Positions 35,582 through 44,950 are shown, numbered from the stretch's first letter. The stretch: DNA of 64,000 nt from Deltaproteobacteria bacterium HGW-Deltaproteobacteria-19 (GCA_002841865.1 PHBD01000021.1:1-64000), one strand, 5' to 3'. Notes: generated by a model from the letters alone, not told the origin. Made by a program: numbers and translations.

Positions 35582-37027
35582 ATGGACGTCTTTCTCGTCA
35601 ATCCTTTTTTCAACGGGCAGGCGGAGATTCCCCCCCTGGGGCTGGCGGCCGTTGCGGCGCCCCTGACGGCGATGGGAATCGGCGTCGGGATCCTCGACCT
35701 GGACCTCGCCCCTTCTTCGCCGGACGGTCTCTCTCTCCTCCGGAAACGCATCGCCGACGGCCGCCCCCGGATCCTGGGCGTCACGGCCCTGACGAACAGC
35801 TTTCCCGCGGCCCTGGACGTGTTCCGGACAGCGAAGGAAGCGGATCCGGACCTCTTCACTGTCCTGGGCGGCATTCACGGGACGGTTCTCCATGATGAAA
35901 TGCTCGGGAGGCACGAGACCATCGACGCAGTCGTGCGAGGGGAAGGGGAAGTGACGTTCCCCGCCCTGGCAAGAACCGTTCTGCAGGGAGGAATAATCGG
36001 GACAGTCGACGGAATCAGCTTTCGGGGTCCCAAGGGCATTATCGTCACCCCGGACCGGACTCCCGAACCTGACCTGGACGCCTTTCCCCTCCCCGGTCAT
36101 CATCTCCTGGAAAGCGGACGTTACCGGACGCGGAGCCTCTCTTCCAGCCGGGGATGTCCTCATCGCTGTACCTTCTGCTCCATTCGCTCACTCTATGGCG
36201 GGACCGTACGCCTGCGGTCCTCCGGCTCCCTTCTGGAGGAGATCCGGCTCCTCATCGGGCAGGGAGCGGAACGGATCATGTTCACGGATGACAACTTCAC
36301 CATGGACAGCCGTCGAGTCCGGGAGTTGTGCGGCGCCATGATCGGTCACGGCCTGAACCGGGGCGTAGAATACTATGCCCAGGGACGGATCGATGACCTG
36401 TGCCGGATGCCGCTTATGGCGGGTATGCTCGGGGGGGCAGGGTTTCGCGGGCTCTACATCGGCGCCGAGTCGGGGTCGCAGGAGATCCTGGATTCATACC
36501 GGAAGGGCATCTGCCCCGAGGATGTGCTCCGAGGTGTTTCCCTGTGCATCGAACAGGATCTTACCCCTGTGGTGAACTTCATCCTCCTGGGCCCTCTGGA
36601 CACGGCCGAAACGGTGATGGAGACGATCCGCCTGGCGAAGAGGCTCTTTGAAAACGGCGCTGAGATCGCCTATACGGAGGCCGTCATTCCCTACCCCGGC
36701 ACGCCTCTTCGGGAGGAGCTCCGGCGGGACGGTCTTCTCCGGGAAACGAACGGCATGGCATATTTCGCTCCCCGCCGCGGCCTGGACCCGGAGGGCTTCT
36801 TCCGCCTCTGCGACATGGCCCGGGCCATGAACCGGCTCGTCCACGCCCGGGACCCGCTCTACGAAGCCCGCCGCGTTTACTACGACCTTTCTTTTCTCGA
36901 ATCCCTTCTCCTCCGTGAAACGCCACCGGCCTTCGCGGAGCTGTGCCGGACCACTCCCGCCGACAATTCGTCGGAGACGGCCCGGGAGATCCTGTTTCTC
37001 GGGAAGCAGGTTCGGGAAGCAGTCTGA
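35582..37027 (+). CDS. B12-binding-domain radical SAM protein
   Basis: The 481-residue protein has an N-terminal cobalamin-binding-like Rossmann domain (about 1-160, with FTVLGGIHGTVLHDEML) and a radical SAM domain with Cys192, Cys196 and Cys199 in RGCPHRCTFCSI, then FTDDNFTMD and YIGAESGSQEILDSYRKG. Such enzymes make a 5'-deoxyadenosyl radical with a 4Fe-4S cluster and often methylate or rearrange lipids, natural products or peptides. The cobalamin domain lacks the DxHxxG motif of methionine-synthase type, as usual in this family. The ATG at 35582 has only a weak site (AAAGAGAACCCGTCC). It lies 39 bases upstream of the DUF3467 gene. Confidence 0.85.
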   Translation: MDVFLVNPFFNGQAEIPPLGLAAVAAPLTAMGIGVGILDLDLAPSSPDGLSLLRKRIADGRPRILGVTALTNSFPAALDVFRTAKEADPDLFTVLGGIHGTVLHDEMLGRHETIDAVVRGEGEVTFPALARTVLQGGIIGTVDGISFRGPKGIIVTPDRTPEPDLDAFPLPGHHLLESGRYRTRSLSSSRGCPHRCTFCSIRSLYGGTVRLRSSGSLLEEIRLLIGQGAERIMFTDDNFTMDSRRVRELCGAMIGHGLNRGVEYYAQGRIDDLCRMPLMAGMLGGAGFRGLYIGAESGSQEILDSYRKGICPEDVLRGVSLCIEQDLTPVVNFILLGPLDTAETVMETIRLAKRLFENGAEIAYTEAVIPYPGTPLREELRRDGLLRETNGMAYFAPRRGLDPEGFFRLCDMARAMNRLVHARDPLYEARRVYYDLSFLESLLLRETPPAFAELCRTTPADNSSETAREILFLGKQVREAV

Positions 37028-37066
37028 ACACAGCGACCAATTCAACAGCAACGAAAGGAGATCCGC

Positions 37067-37351
37067 ATGTCGAACGAACAGACACCCCAGCAGGGCGTCC
37101 AGATCATCACCGGGGACGATATGGCAAGGGGGCGCTACAGCAACAACATGGCCGTGGCGTTCAACCCCGAGGAATTCATTCTGGACTGGCTGCTGAGCTC
37201 CCCCGGGGGAGTCCACCTGGTGTCCAGAGTTATTGTGAGTCCCTCGCACGTAAAACGGATCATCGATCTGCTCTCGAAGAACCTGGAGCGATACGAGGAA
37301 CAGTTCGGCGGCATTCCTGTCAGGGATTCGGTGGATCCGCATATTCACTGA
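37067..37351 (+). CDS. DUF3467 family protein
   Basis: The 94-residue protein contains RYSNNMAVAFNPEEFILDW and VIVSPSHVKRIIDLLSKNLERYEEQFG, the conserved pattern of DUF3467, a small bacterial and archaeal family of unknown function. It is soluble. CGAAAGGAGATCCGC precedes the ATG. Downstream, 37352-37585 has no gene until the promoter of the next gene. Confidence 0.88.
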   Translation: MSNEQTPQQGVQIITGDDMARGRYSNNMAVAFNPEEFILDWLLSSPGGVHLVSRVIVSPSHVKRIIDLLSKNLERYEEQFGGIPVRDSVDPHIH

Positions 37352-37554
37352 TCCGCAGTGTTTCACGGGCGGAGCGGTCCATGCTGCCGCTGCCGTTCCA
37401 TGGAAGACATCGAATGCTCTACAAACGGCTATCCCCTGGAAACACGTGGTTGAAGGGAGCGGAACGATTTTCCTCTATCCGTTCCCGGGAACCGGTCCCC
37501 CTGGCGATTCGGGATGGAGCAAAGATCCTTGCATGATGTCCTGCGCGGGAAATC

Positions 37555-37583
37555 TTGACAGAATACCGCAGGACCTTTATAGG
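37555..37583 (+). promoter_or_regulatory. Sigma-70 promoter abutting a start codon
   Basis: TTGACA (37555-37560), an exact 17-base spacer and TATAGG (37578-37583). Transcription should begin near 37590, after the first possible ATG of the next gene at 37586, which favours the in-frame ATG at 37616. Confidence 0.55.
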
Positions 37584-37585
37584 AA

Positions 37586-38578
37586 ATGGAATTTCTCCCC
37601 TTCGACGACGAGGCCATGACTGCACTTTTTCTCGACAAGATAACGCGCGAGGACATGGAGCGCATTCGGCTCTTCCGATATGTCAGCCTGGATTCCATCA
37701 TGGGCCTTCTGGAGGCCTGCAGCATCCGCACCCTGCAGGAAGGAGAGATCCTGCTCCAGCCCAGCCGTTCCAATACAGACCTCTTCCTGATCCTGAGCGG
37801 CAAGGTGAGGATCCACCTGGAGTCCATGGATTCGGACCCACTGACCATCCTTGGTGTCGGCGAAAGCATCGGAGAGATGTCCGTCCTCGACGGCAAGCTG
37901 ACCTCGGCATTTGCCGTGGCAGACGAGATCTGCCAGCTCCTGGTCATGGACGAGGACATCCTCTGGTCCCTTGTCCACTCGTCCCACGCGGCGGCATGCA
38001 ATCTTCTCGCTATCCTGACCTGCCGCCTCCGGAATACGGATCGCGTCCTGACCAAAAGCAACCATCTTGACGAGGTCTACCAACTCTACGGAACCGTCGA
38101 CGCCCTGACGGGGATCCACAACCGCCACTGGATCGACGACGCCCTGGATCGCCTCTGCAGGCGCTGCGATGTGGGCGAGATCCCGCTGACGGTCTTCATG
38201 ATCGACATCGACCATTTCAAGCTCTTCAACGACCATTACGGGCATCTGTGCGGCGATCGAATCCTTCACTCTGTGGCCCGGATTCTTGCCGATCACGTCC
38301 GTCCCTCCGAACCGCTCGGCCGCTATGGCGGCGACGAATTCCTCATCGTTGTCCCCCATGTCGATGAATCCGAGGCCGACTGGATCGGCCAGCGGCTCTG
38401 CCAATCGATACGCGAAGCCCCTTCCATCAGCGTAGAGGGGAGAGACCTCCCCCATCCGACGATCTCTGTAGGCCTGGCCACGAAAAAGGCAGGCCAGACC
38501 ACGCGAGAACTTCTGGATGCCGCCGACCAGGCCCTGTACCGAGCCAAGAACAAGGGTCGGGACCAGTTCTCCCGCTGA
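37586..38578 (+). CDS. cNMP-binding domain plus GGDEF diguanylate cyclase
   Basis: The protein of up to 330 residues has a CNB beta-roll (about 35-150: EGEILLQPSRSNTDLFLILSGKVRIHL (in part), LGVGESIGEMSVLDG) and a GGDEF domain (about 165-330) with DALTGIHNRHW, MIDIDHFKLFNDHYGH and RYGGDEFLIVV, so the cyclase site is intact. It should make cyclic di-GMP from two GTP under control of a ligand bound by the CNB domain. An inhibitory RxxD motif is not evident. Two starts are possible: 37586, which lies before the predicted transcription start, and 37616, after GACGAGGCC; both keep the domains whole. Confidence 0.88.
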   Translation: MEFLPFDDEAMTALFLDKITREDMERIRLFRYVSLDSIMGLLEACSIRTLQEGEILLQPSRSNTDLFLILSGKVRIHLESMDSDPLTILGVGESIGEMSVLDGKLTSAFAVADEICQLLVMDEDILWSLVHSSHAAACNLLAILTCRLRNTDRVLTKSNHLDEVYQLYGTVDALTGIHNRHWIDDALDRLCRRCDVGEIPLTVFMIDIDHFKLFNDHYGHLCGDRILHSVARILADHVRPSEPLGRYGGDEFLIVVPHVDESEADWIGQRLCQSIREAPSISVEGRDLPHPTISVGLATKKAGQTTRELLDAADQALYRAKNKGRDQFSR

Positions 38579-38643
38579 TCCATTCCTGCAACCCGTGACG
38601 GGCCGGCAGGCCCAGTCCGCCGGATCCCGAAAGGAGAAGCATC

Positions 38644-39420
38644 TTGGAATTCCGGTTCATCCGGTTCGAGACATTCGGCCCCATTGGAATCCTCACCCTG
38701 AACCATCCGGAGAGGAGAAATGCACTCTCCCTGGAGATGCTCCGGGAGCTGAACCTCCTGACCGGGGACATCGCGCGGGATGAGTCCGTCCGGGTCCTGG
38801 TCATCCGCGCCGCGGGAAAGGTCTTCTCGTCCGGCCACAATCTGGGCCAGATGGTGGACGGGAGCCTGACGCACTATCGGGATATTTTCCAGACGTGCGG
38901 TTCTTTCATGCAAAAGCTCCAGGAGCTGCCCCAGCCTGTCATTGCCCAGGTCCAGGGCGTGGCCACCGCTGCAGGCTGCCAACTCGTGGCGGCCTGTGAT
39001 CTCGCCATAGCCGAGGAAGGAGCAACCTTCGGCACTCCGGGAGTCCGGATCGGTGTGTTCTGCACTACGCCGGCCATTCCCCTCGTGCGGGCCGTCGGCC
39101 GGAAGCGGGCCCTGGAGATGCTCTTCACCGGACGCATGGTCACCGCCCGGGAGGCACTGGACTGGGGGCTGGTGAACCGCGTCGTTCCCCTCGACCGGCT
39201 CGAGGCGGAGACCCGCTCCATGGCGGAAGAGATCGCCCAGGCCAGCCCACTGACGCTCGCCATCGGGAAGCGAGCCTTCTATACCCAGGTCAACCTCAGC
39301 GATGAACAGGCCTACGGCTTCGGCAGCGAAATCATGGTCGGAAACCTCTTTGCCGAAGATGCCCGCGAGGGCATGCAGGCCTTTCTCGAAAAGCGAAAAC
39401 CCCTCTGGAAAGGGAAGTGA
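38644..39420 (+). CDS. Enoyl-CoA hydratase/isomerase
   Basis: The 258-residue protein is a crotonase: ILTLNHPERRNALSLEML, oxyanion-hole stretches RAAGKVFSSGHNLGQM and VQGVATAAGCQLVAACDLAIAEE (in part). The catalytic Glu pair of ECH is not obvious at the usual places: one is replaced in SSGHNLGQ and the second position reads FGTPGVRIG, as in the ECHDC3-like group, so the exact reaction is uncertain. It starts at TTG 38644, after AAAGGAGAAGCATC. It is close to an acyl-CoA synthetase gene, as expected for beta-oxidation-type metabolism. Confidence 0.85.
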   Translation: MEFRFIRFETFGPIGILTLNHPERRNALSLEMLRELNLLTGDIARDESVRVLVIRAAGKVFSSGHNLGQMVDGSLTHYRDIFQTCGSFMQKLQELPQPVIAQVQGVATAAGCQLVAACDLAIAEEGATFGTPGVRIGVFCTTPAIPLVRAVGRKRALEMLFTGRMVTAREALDWGLVNRVVPLDRLEAETRSMAEEIAQASPLTLAIGKRAFYTQVNLSDEQAYGFGSEIMVGNLFAEDAREGMQAFLEKRKPLWKGK

Positions 39421-39532
39421 AACCGTGCCGACGGAAAGGAGGTGAAAGGGAAACGCCGGTCAGCTCTAGCATGGCACTCATGGTTCATTCCATCACTCAT
39501 CAACCTTTGACACGAGCTGAAGGAGGCCGCTT

Positions 39533-41179
39533 ATGCTCTGGGCACCACTGACGGAAGAAGACAAGAAACGTTACAGTGTCCTCAACAAGGAAAACCTTGA
39601 ATTCCTGATGAACCGCTACAACAAGGTGAACCGCTGGGTCATCGCCGACATGATCCGCCGGAGCGCCTACCACAACCCGGACAAGCCGGCGGTCATCTTC
39701 CAGGGAAAGACCCTCACCTACAGCCAGTTGGAACAGGAGTCCAACCGGGTGGCCAACGCCCTGACCGCACTGGGCGTGAAGAAATACGATCGGGTGGCCA
39801 TTCTGGCCCACAACACCATTCATCACGTGATCACCTGGCTCGGCTGCGCCAAGATCGGCGCCATCTACCTGGCCATCAACTACCTTCTCCGGGGCAAGGA
39901 CATCTCCTACTGCATCGACCACTCGGAGAGCGTCGCTTTCATTATCGAGGACGCCCTGTTCGATCTGGTCAAGGATGTGCAGAACGACATGCCGACGGTG
40001 AAGACCTGGATCTGGTCGAACCAGGGGGCCGGCAAGCCGCCCGCAAACGACCGGTTCGTCGATTTCGACGCCTGGTACGGGAAGTATCCCGCCGACGAGC
40101 CGGATGCCATTCTCCACATCGAAGATCCCTGCCAGATGACTTATACCAGCGGCACGGAGGCACTGCCCAAAGGAGTCATCATCAGCAACCAGGCACTCAT
40201 GGCCCAATACATGGGCGCGATCGTGGACGGCCAGTACGACGAGGACGACATCTCCATCAACGCCCTCCCCATCTACCACTGCGCCCAGCGGGATGTCTTC
40301 CTGAACCCAATCTTCTGGGTCGGCGGGACGAACGTCCTCATTCAGCCGGATATCGGCCTGATCCTGAAGAGCATCGCCGAGTTCAAGGCCACCCTGTTCT
40401 TCGCGCCTCCGACCGTCTGGATCGGCATGCTCCGCCACCCGGAGTTCGCGAAGCAGGACCTCTCGAGCCTGAAGAAGTGCTACTACGGCGCCTCCATCAT
40501 GCCCATGGAGATCCTGAAGGAGATGATGGAGCGTCTCCCGGGCGTGCGGATCTACAACTACTACGGCCAGACGGAGCTGGCGCCCTACCACACGATCCTG
40601 AAGGCCAAGGACGCCCTCGCGAAAATCGGCTCCGCCGGCCTGGGCGGCATCAACATGGAGACCCGCCTGGAGGACGACGAGGGGAAGGTGGTGGCGGTCC
40701 CGGACGTCCCCGGTGAGATCTGCGGCAAGGGACCCCACGCGCTTATCATGTACTTCAAGGAGCCTGCAAAGACGGATGATGCCATGAAGGGAGGCTGGTT
40801 CCATTCCGGAGACATCGGCATCATGGACTCGGACCGTTACATTACCGTGGCGGACCGGAAGAAGGACATGATCAAGACGGGCGGCGAGAACGTAGCCACC
40901 CGCGAGGTGGAGGACGCCGTCTACCTGGACAAGAGGGTCCAGGAAGTGGCTGTCATCGGCCTGCCCGATCCCAAGTGGGTCGAAATCGTCACCGCGGTCA
41001 TCGTCCTGAAGGCCGGCGAGACCATGACCGCCCAGGAAGTCATGGATCACTGCCGGAAGAACCTGGCGCCGTTCAAGTGCCCCAAGAAGGTCGTTTTCAT
41101 GGACGCCCTCCCGAAGACCCCTACGGGGAAGATTCTCAAACGGGAGATGCGGGCCTCCCTGAAGAATGCCCCGGGCTGA
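39533..41179 (+). CDS. Acyl-CoA synthetase (AMP-forming), FadD3-like
   Basis: The 548-residue enzyme is a second ANL ligase: P-loop YTSGTEALPKGV, a slightly altered TSGTTG (TSGTEA), then YYGQTELAP, WFHSGDIGIMDSD and the catalytic Lys in TPTGKILKREMR. It forms an acyl-CoA from an acid with ATP. TGAAGGAGGCCGCTT precedes ATG 39533. It lies 112 bases downstream of the enoyl-CoA hydratase gene. The change of TTG to EAL in the phosphate loop is found in some fatty-acyl/O-succinylbenzoate-like ligases. A strong terminator follows it. Confidence 0.92.
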   Translation: MLWAPLTEEDKKRYSVLNKENLEFLMNRYNKVNRWVIADMIRRSAYHNPDKPAVIFQGKTLTYSQLEQESNRVANALTALGVKKYDRVAILAHNTIHHVITWLGCAKIGAIYLAINYLLRGKDISYCIDHSESVAFIIEDALFDLVKDVQNDMPTVKTWIWSNQGAGKPPANDRFVDFDAWYGKYPADEPDAILHIEDPCQMTYTSGTEALPKGVIISNQALMAQYMGAIVDGQYDEDDISINALPIYHCAQRDVFLNPIFWVGGTNVLIQPDIGLILKSIAEFKATLFFAPPTVWIGMLRHPEFAKQDLSSLKKCYYGASIMPMEILKEMMERLPGVRIYNYYGQTELAPYHTILKAKDALAKIGSAGLGGINMETRLEDDEGKVVAVPDVPGEICGKGPHALIMYFKEPAKTDDAMKGGWFHSGDIGIMDSDRYITVADRKKDMIKTGGENVATREVEDAVYLDKRVQEVAVIGLPDPKWVEIVTAVIVLKAGETMTAQEVMDHCRKNLAPFKCPKKVVFMDALPKTPTGKILKREMRASLKNAPG

Positions 41180-41202
41180 TCCGGCAAGCATCCGGCGACG
41201 CG

Positions 41203-41229
41203 GCCCCCTCCTTCGGGAGGGGGCTTTTT
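41203..41229 (+). terminator. Intrinsic terminator after acyl-CoA synthetase
   Basis: GCCCCCTCC (41203-41211) and GGAGGGGGC (41216-41224) with loop TTCG, followed by TTTTTG. Confidence 0.9.
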
Positions 41230-41285
41230 GTTGCCTGACGAGATTGTTTCTGTTATCGATGGGCCAAATTCATGGCGAGGAAACC

Positions 41286-42761
41286 ATGTACCCGAAGCAA
41301 CACTCCCTACCGATCCTGATGACATTGCCGGCCGCGCTGTTTCTGCTCTTCGCGGAATCGACGTCCTGTCTGGCCTCCGGCGGCCTGCACGAGGCGGCAG
41401 ACCATGTCGGGAGAATCCTGCCCGTGTGGACGGTTCTGCCCTTTGCGGGGATTCTCCTCTCCATCGCCCTGTGCCCCCTGTTCGTCCCCCACTTCTGGCA
41501 CAACCACTTCGGGAAGGTCTCGGCCTTCTGGGCCCTGCTTTTTGCCCTGCCCTTCCTGATTTTCGACTGGCAGGTCGCTCTCTACTCGATCCTCCACATC
41601 GGCCTCATCGACTACATCCCCTTCATCATTCTCCTGTGGGGGCTCTTCACCATCTCCGGCGGCATCGTCGTAAAGGGATCCCTCCGCGGGACGCCCCTGG
41701 TGAACGCGACCCTTCTCCTGATCGGTACGTTCCTGGCCTCCTGGGTGGGAACGACCGGCGCCGCCATGATCATGATCCGGCCGGTCCTCCGGGCCAACCG
41801 CGACAGGGTCCACAAGGCCCATGTGATCTGCTTCTTCATCTTCCTGGTGGCCAACATCGGCGGCTCCCTGACCCCCCTGGGAGACCCGCCGCTCTTCCTC
41901 GGATTTCTCCACAATGTGCCTTTCTTCTGGGTTACCAAGGGCATCCTGCCGGAAATGCTGGCCACGGCGGCGCTGCTCCTGGTCCTCTTCGTCGCCGTCG
42001 ACATCTACTACTTCCGGAAAGAAAAGGAATTCCGAGAGATCGCCTCGGAAGAGCGAGCCCCCGTCCTGATCGCCGGGACATATAATTTCCTCCTTCTCGC
42101 CGGCGTCGTGACGGCAATTCTCGTCAGCGGCTACTGGAAGGCAGGACATCTCACCATCTACAGCGTCGAGGTTCATTACCAGAATCTCCTCCGGGACGCC
42201 GTCATTGTGATCCTTGGCCTCGTCTCCCTCCGGATTACGCCGAAGGAACTGCGGAGCGCGAACGAATTCTCCTGGGGCCCGATCCTGGAGGTGGCCAAGC
42301 TCTTTGCGGGCATCTTCATCACCATCATCCCCGCCCTGGCGATCCTGCGGGCGGGACTCGACGGGGCCATGGCGCCCCTCGTGGCGGCCGTTCAGACGCC
42401 GGCACATTACTTCTGGGCCTCCGGGGTCCTCTCCTCCTTCCTGGACAACGCCCCGACCTACCTCACGTTCTTCAACATGGCCCTGGGCAAGGTGAGTCTG
42501 GTTGAGGCCCAGGTCCCGGCAGCCCTGGCAGCGGGAACAGCCACGGCCAACCCGGCCTTCATCGGCTACCTCACGGCCATCTCCGCCGGGGCCGTCTTCA
42601 TGGGGGCAAACACCTACATCGGCAACGCCCCGAATTTCATGGTCAAGTCCATCGCCGAGGAGGCCGGTGTCGACATGCCGAGCTTCTTCGGGTATATGTT
42701 CAAGTATTCCATCCCGTTCCTGATTCCCGTTTTCATCCTGGTGACATTCATCTTCTTTTAG
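41286..42761 (+). CDS. NhaD-like Na+/H+ antiporter (ion transporter superfamily)
   Basis: The 491-residue protein has a signal-like first segment (SLPILMTLPAALFLLFAES) and about 12 hydrophobic segments. The motifs GGSLTPLGDPPLFLGFL and SSFLDNAPTYLTFFNMALG mark the NhaD/CitM-type ion transporter superfamily; the first is typical of sodium:proton antiporter members. It probably exchanges Na+ for H+ in the inner membrane, useful to an anaerobe using a sodium gradient. I choose ATG 41286 (GGCGAGGAAACC upstream); an earlier start at 41259 is possible. The next gene follows after eight bases. Confidence 0.85.
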   Translation: MYPKQHSLPILMTLPAALFLLFAESTSCLASGGLHEAADHVGRILPVWTVLPFAGILLSIALCPLFVPHFWHNHFGKVSAFWALLFALPFLIFDWQVALYSILHIGLIDYIPFIILLWGLFTISGGIVVKGSLRGTPLVNATLLLIGTFLASWVGTTGAAMIMIRPVLRANRDRVHKAHVICFFIFLVANIGGSLTPLGDPPLFLGFLHNVPFFWVTKGILPEMLATAALLLVLFVAVDIYYFRKEKEFREIASEERAPVLIAGTYNFLLLAGVVTAILVSGYWKAGHLTIYSVEVHYQNLLRDAVIVILGLVSLRITPKELRSANEFSWGPILEVAKLFAGIFITIIPALAILRAGLDGAMAPLVAAVQTPAHYFWASGVLSSFLDNAPTYLTFFNMALGKVSLVEAQVPAALAAGTATANPAFIGYLTAISAGAVFMGANTYIGNAPNFMVKSIAEEAGVDMPSFFGYMFKYSIPFLIPVFILVTFIFF

Positions 42762-42769
42762 GAGGCGTC

Positions 42770-43360
42770 ATGAATCCGACCTATTTCGAAGTAACCGTGG
42801 AGGGCAGCCACGACCTCCTGAAAGGATTCGTCATTGGTTTTCTCGAAGGGCGGGGGATCAGCGGCGAGACCTTCTTCGGTGACGAATATGAACTCGATGA
42901 GGAAAATCCCCTGCAGCTTCTTTTCCGCATGATGGGCAACCGGGAGGAAAGCACGACTGTCATCGTCGAGGCGGAACTACGCAGCCAGCTCCGGGAGGCG
43001 CTCCAGCGCCGGAAGGACTCGCTTCCCCTGAAGGTCGTCTCCGTCCGGGAAGTCATGGGCGCCACCTTCGGCTTCTCCGTAAAAACCTATTCGAGGGAAG
43101 TCGGCCGCTCCCTCCGGGATCTCTTCAGCAGCCCCCCGGAAGGCGTTGCCGTCGAGCCCCCCTTCTCTCCCGAGGAAAAGATCGACCCCGACGGAAAGGG
43201 TGTGGAGGCCTATGCCCCGCTCCATGAATACGAGATGAGATGGAAAGGACGGGTGTCCGGAGCCATCCGGGAGACCTTTGCCCTGTATCACAAAGTGGGG
43301 CGCTTCGAGGTGGTCAAGCTGGGGGACCTGCACCTGGATTACGGTGAGCGGATTCTGTGA
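42770..43360 (+). CDS. Conserved-looking hypothetical protein, coupled to a radical SAM gene
   Basis: I do not recognise this 196-residue soluble protein. It starts NPTYFEVTVEGSHDLLKGFVIGFL, has an acidic segment FGDEYELDEENPLQLLF and a central stretch VVSVREVMGATFGFSVKTYSREVG, and ends KLGDLHLDYGERIL. It reads like a two-subdomain alpha-beta protein. The ATG at 42770 follows AGGAGGCGTC. Its TGA overlaps the GTG of the next gene (GTGA), so both proteins are probably made in similar amounts and may interact. Confidence 0.7.
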   Translation: MNPTYFEVTVEGSHDLLKGFVIGFLEGRGISGETFFGDEYELDEENPLQLLFRMMGNREESTTVIVEAELRSQLREALQRRKDSLPLKVVSVREVMGATFGFSVKTYSREVGRSLRDLFSSPPEGVAVEPPFSPEEKIDPDGKGVEAYAPLHEYEMRWKGRVSGAIRETFALYHKVGRFEVVKLGDLHLDYGERIL

Positions 43361-44919
43361 TCCTTCTCGTCCACCCCCCGGTCTCCAAACCATGCGAGCC
43401 GCCACCCGGCATCGCCAGACTGTCGGGAGCGCTCAGGGAACACGACGTACCACACCTTCTTCTGGATGCAAACCGGGAGGGCCTGCAGCATCTCCTGGAA
43501 CAGACACTCCCCGGGGATCCCGCCGACACATGGACCCGCCGGGCCCGCTCCGGGCTGCAGAAGAATCTCCGGCTGCTGACGACGTCCGGAGGCTATCAGA
43601 ATCCCGATCGGTACCATCGCGCGGTCTCCGACGTGAACCGCACCCTGGAGCAGTCCTGCCCGGAGGGTCACCCCCGGGTGACCCTGAACAATTACGAGGA
43701 TCCCGCACGGTCCCCCCTGCGGAGCGGCGACCTGCTGGCGGCAGCCGAACGTCCCGAAGAGAACCCGTTTTTCCCATGGTTCCGGGACCGCCTATCCCTC
43801 CTCCTCGACGATCCCGGATTCACGGACATCGGTTTTTCCCTTAACTACCTGAGCCAGGCCCTCTGCACCTTCGCGATGATCGGCTATCTCCGTCGCCTCC
43901 AGCCGGGCCTGCGCATTCTGGTCGGGGGCGGACTGGTAACTTCGTGGACCCGCCAGCCCGGCTTCGGTCGACCATTCCGCGGACTGATCGACGAAATCGT
44001 CGATGGTCCCGGAGAGGCCGGACTCCTGGAATTCCTCGGAAAGCGTCCCGGCCTCCTCCCGGCACGGCCGGACTACCGCAACCTCCTGTCCCCGGGTGTG
44101 AAAGGCACGGATCTTCCCTACCTCGCCCCCGGTCCGATTCTGCCCTACAGCGCATCCTCCGGCTGTTCCTACGGGAAGTGCGCCTTTTGCCCGGAACGTG
44201 CGGAGGGCAGCCCTTTTCGCCCAATCGCGCCGAAACGTGCTGCGGAGGAAATCCGGGGCCTGACGGAGGAGTTCCGGCCGGCCCTCATCCATCTTCTGGA
44301 CAACACCCTCTCGGCGGCTATGCTGAAAGCCCTCATCGCGGCTCCTCCCGGCGTTCCATGGTACGGTTTTGTCCGGGTTTCCCGGGACCTGGCGGACCCC
44401 GATTTCTGCACGGCCCTGAGGCGATCCGGGTGCATCCTGCTCCAGATCGGGATCGAATCGGGGAGCCAGCGGGTCCTCGACGCGCTGGACAAGGGGATCC
44501 GCCTGGAAACGGCGGTCAAGGCCCTGCAAGGCCTGCGGGACGCCGGCATTGTCCCGTACGTGTACCTCCTTTTCGGCACACCCGAAGAGACGGAACCGGA
44601 GGCCCGGGAGACCCTGGATTTCACCGTTCGGCACAGCGAAGCCATCGGGTTCCTGAACCTGTCGGTCTTCAACCTTCCCGTCGGTCGCACCGGAATGTCG
44701 GACCTGGACATCCGGCCCTTCTACGAAGGGGATCTGTCGCTCTACCGCGATTTCCGGCACCCCCGGGGCTGGGACCGGGGAATCGTCCGCCGTTTCCTCC
44801 AGTCGGAATTCCGGAGGCATCCCGCCATCGCTCCCATCCTGAGGCGGGATCCGCCGCTCTTCACATCGAACCACGCCCCGTTTTTCGCTCAGACCCTCTT
44901 TCCCCGGGATCGACGCTGA
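43357..44919 (+). CDS. Radical SAM protein with C-x4-C-x2-C motif
   Basis: The 520-residue protein has an N-terminal domain like a degenerate cobalamin-binding fold (LRILVGGGLVTSW, near 186-196) and a radical SAM barrel. The cluster motif SGCSYGKCAFC places Cys270, Cys275 and Cys278, a C-x4-C-x2-C spacing with one residue more than the classical form; similar variants occur in B12-type radical SAM families. IQIGIESGSQRVLDALDKG follows, as usual. It begins with GTG at 43357, overlapping the previous stop. Product and substrate are unknown. Confidence 0.82.
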   Translation: MILLVHPPVSKPCEPPPGIARLSGALREHDVPHLLLDANREGLQHLLEQTLPGDPADTWTRRARSGLQKNLRLLTTSGGYQNPDRYHRAVSDVNRTLEQSCPEGHPRVTLNNYEDPARSPLRSGDLLAAAERPEENPFFPWFRDRLSLLLDDPGFTDIGFSLNYLSQALCTFAMIGYLRRLQPGLRILVGGGLVTSWTRQPGFGRPFRGLIDEIVDGPGEAGLLEFLGKRPGLLPARPDYRNLLSPGVKGTDLPYLAPGPILPYSASSGCSYGKCAFCPERAEGSPFRPIAPKRAAEEIRGLTEEFRPALIHLLDNTLSAAMLKALIAAPPGVPWYGFVRVSRDLADPDFCTALRRSGCILLQIGIESGSQRVLDALDKGIRLETAVKALQGLRDAGIVPYVYLLFGTPEETEPEARETLDFTVRHSEAIGFLNLSVFNLPVGRTGMSDLDIRPFYEGDLSLYRDFRHPRGWDRGIVRRFLQSEFRRHPAIAPILRRDPPLFTSNHAPFFAQTLFPRDRR

Positions 44920-44950
44920 ACCGGCGGCCCCCCGGCGGGGTTCTTTTTCA

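Noticed and set aside
39472-39487. TGGCAC at a possible sigma-54 promoter before the acyl-CoA synthetase
   Set aside because: The -12 element reads GTTCA, lacking the invariant GC at the right spacing.
44918-44948. GC-rich hairpin plus TTCTTTTT after the second radical SAM gene as a terminator
   Set aside because: The stem is imperfect and I could not build a convincing fold, so it is mentioned only with the neighbouring promoter.
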